From Dasypus novemcinctus (lineage: Eukaryota; Chordata; Mammalia; Cingulata; Dasypodidae), in assembly GCF_030445035.2 (NCBI RefSeq), contig NC_080704.1, forward strand, positions 27,012,499-27,076,498: a stretch of 64,000 nt of DNA. Reading direction: 5' to 3'. Below the pieces are notes generated by a model, which saw only the letters and a program-made list of their open reading frames with translations, had not been told where the DNA came from and searched no databases. The position numbers and the translations under genes are program-made. The first letter of the stretch is position 1. Each line of letters starts with the position of its first letter. Shown here in pieces: positions 48,141-57,625 of the stretch.

Positions 48141-48879
48141 AATCTGGACTAGAGAATAACTAGCATTCTGTGCCTCCATGATAACATAAATCTTAACAAT
48201 AGAAATTGGAGATCTTTGAAGACAACTCCATATTCTTCCAGATTATATTCATCCAGACCAGCTTTATTTAAATGGCTGATTTCATTCCCAGTTTTCCCTG
48301 AAGCTCTGGAATGGAAATGTTTAAGTAACTTTTTAAAGATTACTTTAAAACATATTCCAATTCTCTTAGCCCTATGGTTCTGGGTCTCCAACATCCCTTT
48401 TGATCTTCTTGCACCCTTTTCCTACCTCCAAAAAGAATTATCCACTATCACATCCTCCACCTCCAGAATGAGTTCTTAGGTAACAGTCTCTATTGTCTCC
48501 AACAGATTAGCTAAACAGATTAGCTAAACACCCTTGTTCCTCCGCCAAACAAAGGATGCTTAGGTGTTTACTCCTTTGCATTTCCTTCTTTGAAGTATCC
48601 TCTATTTCCCTGGATACACTGTTAACATTTAATTTCAAGTTTATGGATGGTAAAAAGATTGGTAAACTGGGTTCTGAACTTTAAAATCTATTGCATGTAC
48701 CCAGGGCCATAGGGAACAGGGGTGTCTTAAACTTTGTGTACTAATTGTCAATTATTTTCTATGATGTTCTGATTGAGTAACCTCCATACCCAGATTCAAA
48801 GAGCTAATACTTTAGGAGGTCTAAGTATGGTTGATTTTACTTTTCAGATTTCCTAAGGTTTATGTTTGTTTGTCTGTTT
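48141..48879. other. Non-coding intergenic sequence
   Basis: Nothing recognised. Confidence 0.5.
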
Positions 48880-48970
48880 TTGAAGTTCTGGGGCTGGGGA
48901 TGGAACCCAGGACCTCATATGTGGTAAGCTAGTGCTCAACCACTGAGCCATAGCAACTCACCTGAGTTGG
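48880..48970 (-). mobile_element. Short DAS-I-like SINE (reverse)
   Basis: Minus reading GAGTTGCTATGGCTCAGTGG (box A) with a B box in GGGTTCCATCCCC. Confidence 0.75.
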
Positions 48971-49007
48971 GTTTTTCATTTGTTTGCTTGTTGTTTGTTT
49001 TTGTTTT

Positions 49008-49062
49008 TAAGAGGCACGAGGAAACAAACCCAGGACTTCCCATGTGGGAAGCAGATGCTGAT
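49008..49062 (-). mobile_element. Short DAS-like SINE fragment (reverse)
   Basis: GAGGAAACAAACCCAGGACT and CCCATGTGGGAAGCAGATGC match the head of the SINE family in reverse. Truncated. Confidence 0.55.
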
Positions 49063-49579
49063 AGTAATTTGTTACATAGCTACCAATATCTAGCACAAGA
49101 GGGATGGTTTAAGACAACTAGCTTTCAAATAACTGACTTCCGGTGGCATGGTCCCAGTGAGACACCAGTGAGACACACATATCCATCTCCCTCAGCCATA
49201 ACTTTTTATGGTCTTAGGTACAAGCTTCATGGATGCAGTAGTAACATTCCTGGAACAGACTCAGGCTGTTGGCAAATTGGTTTCATTTCATAAATAGGTA
49301 GGGGCTGCCTGTAGTGCCTCCTTGTAATTAGAGAATGTCTGTGCCTCTATGTACCAGTACAGCTTTTCATTCTTTGACTTCTTATAGGCCTTTCTTATGG
49401 CAAAGGTCAGGAATGAGTAGAGCTGGGCAATTCAAACCCATGGGAACTCAAGCATAATCACCCCTGTTTTTGCATGCTCCCCAAAAGCATCTGCCACCCC
49501 CAACCTTCCTCTCTGGCCAAGTTGCTTCTTATCCTGCCTCTTTCTCTGATGAATGGAATGGAGACTTTCTGACCATTTA
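49063..49579. other. Non-coding intergenic sequence
   Basis: Nothing recognised. Confidence 0.45.
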
Positions 49580-50255
49580 GTTCCCATGTGGAGTGCTGCT
49601 GCGCACAAGGAGCATTGCCCTGCACAGGGGTGCCCCCCCCATGCAAAGAGTAGCCCCCACGCAAGGAGTGCAGCCCTGCACAGGAGTGCAGACCACCCAG
49701 GAGTGGTGCTGCCCACACGGAGAGCTGATGCAGCAAGATGACAACAAAAAAGAGACACAGAAGGACAATCAGCTGGGCTCAATCAGCTGGGTTCTCGTCT
49801 ACCATATGGGAGGCCCTGGGTTAGCTTTCCGGGGCCTCCTTGTGAAGTCAGGCTCACCCACATGCCGTGGAGTATCACCGGCCCACAAGCACTGCAGAGT
49901 GCCACCCAGCAGAGTGCTGCCCAGCCCACAAGCACCAAGGAGAGTTGACTCAGCAAGGTGACTCAACAAAAAGGGAGACAAGTAAAAAACACAGAAGAGC
50001 ACACAACGAATGCACACAGAGAGCAGACAGCAAGCAAGCTGCAAGGGGGAGGGGGGAAGAGAGAGACACAGAGAAGAGACAATATGAGACACAGCAAACT
50101 AGGGAGCTGAGGTGGAACAAGAGAATGATCACCTCACTCCCACTCCAGAAGGTCCCGGGATGGGTTGCCTGAGCTGCCTAATGAGAATACGACACAGAAG
50201 AACACACAGTGAATGGACATAGAGAGCAGATAATGGGGCAGGGGGGGAATAAGAA
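49580..50255 (+). mobile_element. Complex of DAS-type SINEs (truncated body plus full copy)
   Basis: 49,580-49,770 is a DAS body lacking its tRNA head (AAGGAGCATTGCCCTGCAC; GATGCAGCAAGATGACAAC). From about 49,780 a second unit starts with a head-like TCAGCTGGGTTCTCGTCTAC and runs to GGGGGGGAATAAG. Some internal segments are repeated, so more than one event or a longer subfamily is involved. Confidence 0.7.
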
Positions 50256-50288
50256 AAAAAGACTCTACTATAAGGACCTGGTTCCTGT

Positions 50289-50669
50289 AATACCAGGGTT
50301 CTAAACCTTTTTTGTTCCATGGACCCCTTTGCCAGTCAGGTGAAAACCATGGACCCCTCTCAGAATGCAGCAGCAGATAATTTTATGACCTTCAACTAGC
50401 ATTGGGTCTAACAACTACCATAATTTTGAAGTATGGATGAGCATAAGCGATTTTTTGAGATCTACAACAACCATAATGTGATACAAAATGACTACTACTG
50501 TAATTTATTACATATTCATAAAGTGAAGGGAATACTAGATTTCAGTTACAGATCAGAGAAAATAAAGATGATAAGCTGATTTTTTTCAGTTCAGGCTCAC
50601 GGACCCCCTGAAATCTTTCCACAGACCCTTTGGGCACCTGCGAACCCCTAGTTAAGAACCCCTGCTGTA
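50289..50669 (+). repeat. hAT-like non-autonomous DNA transposon
   Basis: Terminal inverted repeats: left CAGGGTTCTAAACC, right TTAAGAACCCCTG. Internal CCATGGACCCCTTTGCCAGTC and CACGGACCCCCTGAAATC blocks are typical of old mammalian hAT elements. The flanking 8-bp duplication is only approximate. Confidence 0.6.
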
Positions 50670-50729
50670 CAAATAGACACAGAAAACAGACAACCGGGGG
50701 AGGGGAGGGGAATTAAAAAAAAAAAAAAA
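50670..50729 (+). mobile_element. Severely 5'-truncated DAS SINE (~60 bp)
   Basis: Only the 3' end (AGACACAGAAAACAGACAAC...GGGGAATT plus A-run) is present, between 16-bp duplications AAGAACCCCTGCTGTA (50,654-50,669 and 50,730-50,745). Intact duplications show it inserted in truncated form. Confidence 0.88.
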
Positions 50730-51100
50730 AAGAACCCCTGCTGTAATATCTGTGTTTCCTGCAGTGAGCAATTAATTCTTCTTTTGCCTAAGCTAGTTTT
50801 AGTTGAGTACCGTTACTTGCAAACAGGAGAGTCCTGGCTAATACCTTATTTATTTGTTTGTTTGTTTGCACCCTCTTTTATTTGCAGCATAAAGTAATGT
50901 AATAAGGTAAGTTCTTACACTTTTGAAGGTCCATCCCTAAAGATGGAACAGGTTTCCATGTCCTAAAGAACAACTTCTCAAAAAAATTAAAATCCTGGCC
51001 CCAAACAAACTGGTTTTCCTTGGAGTTGTATGGGGGTGGTTCATTTTTATTGATCACTCTTATAGGTTGTCTCCTACGCATATCAAGAAAACTACCCTCT

Positions 51101-51994
51101 AATGGATGAAATTGTAGCATTGATGTGGAGAAAATGGCCATAGTAAGTGCTGAGGGTAGGGAGAGGAAGAAGAGATATGATTGTGGGCATTTTCAGGACT
51201 TGGAGTTGTCCTGGGTGTGTTAGAAAGAATGCTGCACCTGTAAGAAAACAAAAGCTCACCTGATTGTGGAGGAGAATTTTATTAATGATCTTGCAAGAGG
51301 GGGTGCGCAACCTGTACAAAATGGCCATCTCGCCAAACGACAAGAAAGTGATATTTATAATCTAAACCTAACACGTGGGTCCCTCCCCTGTTCCCCATTG
51401 ATGGGGTACTTCAGGGGTTACAGCCTATCCGAGATATCTAACTAACTTTCCCAGTTCCCGCTCTGATACTCAGCTCTGATACTCAGCTCTCGCTCTGATT
51501 TCCAGCTCTTGAACTCCCTACACTCAGCTCTGCTTTCACCCCTGGCGTGGTTTTCAAATTTGGTGCTGCTTTCACCCCTGGTCCCGCCCCCAGCACTCAC
51601 CATTGGCCCTTCCTCATTTCAGCGCCACTTTTCAAATTCTTAGTGCGCCAAAGCCGCTGGAACCCCTACCCTCCCTTCTCCAACAGCAGAGCCAGCTCCG
51701 GCTTCCCCCTGTGAAAATTAAACTTGACCCTTTCCCACAGGTGGTGCTGCAGGAACAGATGCTGTATGTCCTGCCATGACCCACTGGGTGGACTGAGGGA
51801 GAGTGTAAACTACAATGTAAATCACTATCCGTGTGGTGCAGCAGTGCTCCAAAATGTATTCACCAAATGCAATGATGTCCCACAATGATGAAAGAGGCTG
51901 CTGATGTGGGAGGAGTGGGGTGAGGGGGTGGGGGGTATATGGGGACTTCTTATATTTTTTGAATGTAACATTTTTTAAAAATAGAGGAAAAAAA
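51101..51994 (+). mobile_element. Long L1-type element, copy 3 (5'-truncated), split by a solo LTR
   Basis: The two parts (51,101-51,217 and 51,740-51,994) match the last ~370 bp of copies 1 and 2. Perfect 16-bp duplications AAGAAAACTACCCTCT lie at 51,085-51,100 and 51,995-52,010, with an A-rich tail: the hallmark of L1-mediated insertion. Confidence 0.85.
51218..51739 (-). repeat. Solo LTR, class I ERV type
   Basis: 522 bp with TG...CA ends and an exact 4-bp duplication GGTG (51,214-51,217; 51,740-51,743), the usual duplication length for gammaretrovirus-like (class I) ERVs. On the minus strand AATAAA lies near the expected R region (about 51,270) and a GC-rich, promoter-like stretch is upstream. 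No internal sequence remains, so it is a recombination remnant. Confidence 0.85.
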
Positions 51995-52010
51995 AAGAAA
52001 ACTACCCTCT

Positions 52011-52562
52011 GAGAAAGATACAACTGATAGTCCATCCCAAATATTATAACCTATGAAGCAAAGATGTTATCAAGGTATGGTCAGAGTATAAAGAGAATGC
52101 TACTTTTCCAAAAGATTAATTGTGATAATGAATAATTCAGAGCTTATAGCTTGAACAATTTAGGGACAGAGTACAAAGAAAGCAATTTTCTCTGGTGCTT
52201 CGAAAGAAAGAAAAGTGTGTTGAATCACTAAAGGAAGCAGAAGTAGAAGACAATGTATGGGTGATGCTATAAAGAAAAAAAATTTTTTTTCACTTAAGCT
52301 GGAGTGTGCATATCTGGAGAGTTATCTCAAACCTATACTTTCATGTAGTGAAGACCTGAGTTTAGGGTGTTTCTCTGGCTCCAGAGCAACAATATTATAT
52401 CTTCTCTGACCCAGTAATTTTACTTTGAGAATCTACATAAGGAAACAATCAAAAACCTGGGCCAAAATCCAAAAAAAGGCAAAACTGATATTCAACAATA
52501 GATTGGTTAAATAAATTGTACATAATGGAACTCTAAGCAGCCATTCAATTTTTCCTAAATTT
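52011..52562. other. Non-coding intergenic sequence
   Basis: Nothing recognised beyond an L1-like short block near 52,440-52,560. Confidence 0.4.
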
Positions 52563-52575
52563 AAAATACATACCT

Positions 52576-53080
52576 GGGAAGCAGATGTGGCTCAAACAAC
52601 TGAGCTCCCACCTACCACATGAGAGGTCCCTGGTTTGGTTCCCAGGGCCTCCTAAAGACAGCGAGCTGGTACAACGAGCAGGCACAGCAAGCTAACACAA
52701 CAAGCTGACACAACTAGAGACACAAGAAGAAAAACATAATGAGAGACATAACAAAAGCTGGGAGTGGAGGTTCCTGGTGCCTCCTAAAAAAAGAAGACAA
52801 GCAAGACAGTGAGCTGATGTAATGGGCAGGCACAGAAAGCTGACACAACAAGATGATGCAACAAGAGACACACGGAGGGAAACACAATGAGAGATACAAC
52901 AAGGCAGGGAGCGGAGGTGGCTCAAGCAATTAGGCACCACCCTCCCACATTGGAGGTCCTGGGTTTGGTTCCTGGTGTCTCCCAAAGAAACAAGGAAGAC
53001 AAACAGACACAGCAAGTGCAAAACAATGAGGAGGTAGGGAGAAATAAGTAAATGAAAATAAATCTTTAAAATAAATAAAC
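52576..53080 (+). mobile_element. DAS-type SINE, three-unit form
   Basis: GGGAAGCAGATGTGGCTCAA head followed by two further partial head/body units (near 52,765 and 52,912) in one element, ending AAATAAATCTTTAAAATAAAT. Enclosed by AAAATACATACCT (52,563-52,575) and AAAATACACACCT (53,081-53,093). Confidence 0.8.
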
Positions 53081-53139
53081 AAAATACACACCTAATGACA
53101 TGGGAAAATACACTATAATGTTAACAGTAATAAGACTCA

Positions 53140-53310
53140 AAATTATGCCAGGTGCCATGCTGAGCACCTTTTATGTATTACCCCATTTAATCCTCACAAT
53201 TAACTATGAAATAGGTATTTTATTATTATTTACTCTTCATTACAGATGAATAAATAGTGACTCAAGAAGCTTAAGTAACTTACCACAATCACACAGATGC
53301 GGAGTGTCTG
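53140..53310 (-). repeat. MIR (reverse)
   Basis: ACCCCATTTAATCCTCACAA, GAAATAGGTATTTTATTATT and AGCTTAAGTAACTTACCACA form the reverse MIR core. Confidence 0.8.
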
Positions 53311-53519
53311 ATTGCGAACCTGTAGTGGATAAGAAGCCACTATACTATTCTAGGGAATACAAATTATAGATACGATACAAATTTTTTGTTATTGTGTACC
53401 CATACACATGGGTGATATTAAAAATACTCTAAAAACAGATACACCAAAGCACAGACCAATCAAAATGGACAGTACACCAATCAGAATGGAAGCCAGATTT
53501 AAACAACCAAAATAGCCAC

Positions 53520-53990
53520 ACATGTATGTTTCAGTTAGCCTCTGCTATGTAACAAACCACCCCAAAACTTAGTGACTTAAAATAACGATTTTATTGGCTC
53601 ATGATTCTGTGGGTTGATAATACAGTCTGGGATCAGCTGAACGGGTCTTCTGCTGATCTTGCCTAGGGGGACTCAATCACCGGGCAGCTCGGCTGGGACT
53701 GGATGGTCCAAGATGGCCTCACTCACACATATGGCTTGTGGTGCTAGCTCTCAGCTGGACTTCTCTCTGAACTGGGTCTTTCATCCTCAAGGAAGCTCAA
53801 ACTTCTTCATATGGCAACAGTCGTGTTCCAAGAAGGTGTGAGCAGAAGCTGTAAGATCTTAAGGCGTTGCTTAGAAGTTGTAAAAGACCACTTTTACTGC
53901 AGCCTATTGGTTAAAGTGGGTCACAAAGCCAGACCAGATTTAAGGAGTGGGGAAATACACTTCACCTCTTGATAAGAAGAGTTAGGAGGA
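53520..53990 (-). repeat. MaLR-like LTR (reverse)
   Basis: TCTGCTATGTAACAAACCACC, CCAAGATGGCCTCACTCACA and TCACCTCTTGATAAGAAGAG are blocks of the same family as 21,940-22,260 in reverse. Confidence 0.6.
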
Positions 53991-54234
53991 ATTTGTGGTT
54001 ATTTTACATCTGCCATACTATGTATACTTACTGAATATCAGCCTTGAATGTATATGTACATTGAAAGGAAGCCTGGAAGAAAATCAAACTATTGATGGGG
54101 TTATTTCTGTTATCTTTTTTTATTTCTTCATTGCTCAAATTTTAAAAACCAGTATGCATTACTTTTATAACAGAAAAAATAAATGACACCTTTATAATCA
54201 TGTAATGGCAGGTTGGACCATTTCACTTAGACAC

Positions 54235-54420
54235 TAAAATCAACAGAATTCCTTCTTTCCTAGCTCTACCACTTCCTGGCTTTGACAATTTCTTGACCCC
54301 TCTGAGGTACAGTTTTCCCCAACTGCAAAAATGGAGATAATGTAACCTACTTCATAAGATAGCTGTAAGGCTCCAATGAGACAATGAATGCAAAATGCCT
54401 CTAACAGTGCCTGTGTGCTC
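54235..54420 (+). repeat. MIR SINE
   Basis: TAGCTCTACCACTTCCTGGC...CCTCTGAGGTACAGTTTTCC is the MIR core in forward orientation. Confidence 0.75.
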
Positions 54421-55654
54421 TCCCATCCTCCTACTCTCTCCCTACTAGGTCCTCCTCAGTTAGGGGAATTCTTTTTCTCACAATGATAAAATTCTGTTGT
54501 AGTAAGTTACACACGCATCTCTAAAAGTAAACTCTAACCATGAGGGCTGGTTTCAAAACTTAGTATTCTTCTATAACTCCCAAGTATCTAGCACAAAACT
54601 GATATGGCTCAATGAATACTTACTGATTTGTTGACTCATTAACCAAATAGAAGTTTTCCAAATGCTTGGTAGTTAATCCCTTCTTTATGCAGTTTTCAAT
54701 ACGAATCCCAGTATCAGGAAGGAGTAATGGTTCATCCCTGCTGCTGCTATCTACAATGGAATTAATCTAAAATCTCAATAGCATAAATTGATTCACTGCC
54801 ATGAAGAAAATTCAAATTTCTTAGAATTCCAAGATTCTACACAAGCACAAACACAATCATGATGGGCTTTTTTTAGCCACCTGTCATAAGGGCAAAGTGA
54901 AGCATAAGAGCCTGAAACTTATATTGGAAAAACAGGGTTAATAAAAAGATGATGATGCAATTTTAATAAGACAAACACTGTTCTAAAAATCTTATAAGCA
55001 ACCCAAATATGAAATGGTCTTGTTTTTGTACCAAGACTAAGCGGCTGTCATTAGTGCTTAGTCATGGAGGCCTAATTTACCGTTATCAGTAAATTTGCAT
55101 AACAAGCTCTCCTAAATCCTCTGGCATTTTAGACCAAAGCAGAGGAGGGAAGGGCCTAAGAATGGTCATCCATGAGGTCTACCCCACAGTGTCAGGAAAG
55201 ATAACTACCCACAGTAGTTTAGGCAGATGAGAATCAATCCTATTTTTAAAGAATTTTGAGAAAGACATTTCACAAATTCCCATGGTGCCTCACTAAGTGT
55301 GCAATCCTGGGAGGGTGGGATCAGAACAGAAAACTTACTTTTGCCTTCTTTTCTACCTACAGGTCATTGCTAATCAAGGCAATGAATCATTTCTTGAATA
55401 TTAGGGAGATTATTTGGTGATATCTGACCCCTCATTCTACAGCCTGAGGACCCTGCAGGCCCCTTTTATGCTTTTTCTCAACTGTGAAAATCATCCTTTG
55501 ACTCATCACTGAGCCCAGGCAGAGCTGCTGGAGCAGGACCCTCAGCAGGGTCTCCCTGGGAAGGTGGGCGTGTAAAAGAAAAATTCATTCTGTAGAGGTT
55601 TGAATACTTACTTGTTCAGTGACTACAACCCAAGAGAAGCTACACGCTAATCCA
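54421..55654. other. Non-coding intergenic sequence
   Basis: No repeat or gene recognised. This is one of the longest apparently repeat-free stretches upstream of SAT1. Confidence 0.5.
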
Positions 55655-55702
55655 AGTGTTCTCAAACATTTTGGTCTCGGGACATTTAAAAATTACTAAG
55701 GA

Positions 55703-55790
55703 CAGAGCAGGTGTAGCTTGGCAGTTGAGCACCTACTTGGTACATACGAGGTCCCAGGTTCAATCCCTGGTACCTCCAAAAAACATAATA
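55703..55790 (+). mobile_element. Short DAS-I-like SINE
   Basis: GAGCAGGTGTAGCTTGGCAG head, B box GGTTCAATCCCTGG, short A-rich tail. Confidence 0.8.
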
Positions 55791-55820
55791 GGGAAGGAAG
55801 GGAAGGAAGGAAGGAAGGTT
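55791..55820. repeat. (GGAA)n microsatellite
   Basis: GGGAAGGAAGGGAAGGAAGG repeat directly after the SINE tail. Confidence 0.85.
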
Positions 55821-55859
55821 CCACAGAGCTTACTTTAGAAAATCCTAGCAAATATAAAA

Positions 55860-55968
55860 GGGGAGCAGGTGTAGCTCAGTGGTTGAGCACCTGCTTCCCA
55901 TTTATGAATGATCCTGGGTTCATTCCCTGGTACCTCCTAAAAATAATTACTTTTTAAAAAAGAAAACG
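55860..55968 (+). mobile_element. Short DAS-I-like SINE
   Basis: GGGGAGCAGGTGTAGCTCAG, box A and B intact (TAGCTCAGTGG; GGTTCATTCCC), A-rich tail. Confidence 0.85.
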
Positions 55969-56289
55969 CAAAAAGAATACGCAAGCACCCATTCCTTTAG
56001 TTACCAGAGTGATGAAGACATCACACATCCTGTCAATGCACACTTATTTCGAAATAAAAAGTTAAAAAAAATGATGACGCACAGAGGATGAAACAAATAG
56101 GGATTACATATATTTAACCACAGTTACAGAAAAAGAGGAGAGAAACGGGGTAGAGGGAACATAGAAAGAGTTTGTGCCTCAGAATTGTCCAAAATTAATA
56201 AAAGACACTAGTCAGCAGATGCAAGAAACTTAACGAATCCAAAGAAAATTTCTAAAGATCTACTCCAATACCCATCAGAGAGAAACTGA

Positions 56290-56650
56290 ACAACAGCAGA
56301 CACAAATAAAAGAAACAAAAATATTCAGAGAAAAAAAAATAGGTATTAATTTTTAGAGCGACAACCAACTTTTCAACAGCAATGGAAGCCAGCAGAGAGT
56401 CAAATGATAGTACCAACATGCTGGAGGAAAAAAATAACTTCCAACTTCAAATTCTATAAGCAGTGATCAAAAAATCCTTCAAGAATTTGAAGAGGAACTA
56501 AAGACATTTTTAGACAGAACAGAGAAAGTTTGGCAAAACCCAACCTTCACTAAAAGAAATTATAGAGAGTGGATACCCCAGGGAGGAAGGAAGCGTTTCC
56601 CCTGGGAAGGTCAGACTTTTAAGAATGAATAAAAAGGTGGAGGGGGAGAG
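56290..56650 (+). repeat. L1/HAL1 ORF1-end remnant
   Basis: GCAATGGAAGCCAGCAGAGA, AACTTCCAACTTCAAATTCT and CTAAAAGAAATTATAGAGAG resemble the HAL1/L1 ORF1 C-terminal coding region. Degraded. Confidence 0.5.
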
Positions 56651-57099
56651 TAAGAATGAAAACAATTTGTTAACTCTAAAAAAATTTCGCAAGTATTTAC
56701 TGAGGAATCCAAATAGCTTACCTCGGGAAATTCCAGAAAACACAAGATTGTACAAGCGCCGGTTCCTTCGGTCATCAAGGGGATGACTACCACGCATCAG
56801 GTGGCATCCGGGAAAGTCCAATGAGAGTAGCAAAGGCAAGTGACGCCTTCCTATTACCATGAAAACAGTTCTGCCATAGCCCCAGGCCCACACTTTGAGA
56901 ACCGTGCTCTAATTCTTCTCCCACCACCCAAGGCCAGGTCTCACGGGTTTGCTTCACTAACCGGCAAAGGAGAAAGCAGAAGGTCAGCAGCGACAGGGAG
57001 AATTCTTCTCTTCGTGTTGCAAAGACGACCCGGGGCGCGCGGGTTCGAGGTCGCGTTTCCAGGAAGGTTCCGCCTGGCGCCGCTAGAGGGCGCCGCTAA

Positions 57100-57157
57100 G
57101 CACCCCCCCCCCGCCCCCCCCCCCCCGCCTCTACACACACAGACACGCACACACACC
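57100..57157. repeat. Poly-C tract followed by CA-rich repeat
   Basis: Runs of C broken only by single G, then ACACACACAGACACGCACAC. Likely variable and hard to assemble. Confidence 0.85.
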
Positions 57158-57490
57158 CCGCCCTCCAGACCCCACCCTCGGCGGTCGCCCCCGCTTGCGC
57201 CAGAGGCGTTCACACGGTCGCCCGGATGCGAGGGCGGTGCCCGGAAAAGGAAGCGGTGCGCCGTGGTGAGGGGAGGGGGCGGGCCCGAGAGGCCAGCCGC
57301 GGCCTCATTGGACGAGGTGCCTTCGCCTCACAGCCCGGGGCGGGGCTTCCTCGTGCCTAAAAGCTGGGCTGGTCTGCGGCTCGTAGGTGAGAGTTCAGCA
57401 GCAGCTTCGCAGAAGCGTTCCCGTTGCTACTACTGGTTCGCTGGGTCATGGTGCCAGCCTGACTAAGAAGAGGAAGCTCCCGGGAGACGA

Positions 57491-57625
57491 ATGAGGAACC
57501 ACCTCCTCCTGCTGTTCAAGTACAGGGGCCTGGTCCGCAAAGGAAAGAAAAGCAAAAGACGAAAATGGCTAAATTCGTTATCCGCCCTGCCACTGCCGCC
57601 GACTGCAGTGACATCCTGCGGCTGA
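57491..57625 (+). CDS. Upstream ORF of SAT1 mRNA (44 codons)
   Basis: An ATG 74 bases upstream of the SAT1 start opens a 44-residue frame (MRNHLLLLFKYRGLV... then a Lys/Arg-rich stretch) that crosses the SAT1 ATG in another frame. It stops at TGA 57,623-57,625, five bases before the end of exon 1. Mammalian SAT1 mRNAs are known for polyamine-controlled translation, and an upstream ORF of this kind is expected to lower initiation at the main ATG. The purine at -3 is A (GACGAATGA), a fair context. Whether the peptide itself acts is not shown by the sequence. Confidence 0.8.
   Translation: MRNHLLLLFKYRGLVRKGKKSKRRKWLNSLSALPLPPTAVTSCG

Larger units (their letters stand above)
55655..56905 (+). 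repeat. Possible composite hAT element with nested insertions
   Basis: The left TIR-like TGTTCTCAAACATTTTGGTC (55,659) and right CCACACTTTGAGAACC (56,888-56,903) are compatible ends of a Charlie-type element. Between them lie SINEs, GGAA repeats and an L1/HAL1 remnant. The two ends could belong to different elements. Confidence 0.35.

Noticed and set aside
56840-57466. 208-residue plus-strand frame upstream of SAT1
   Set aside because: It runs through the poly-C tract and the promoter island, and its composition (Pro/Arg-rich) reflects base content. No family recognised.
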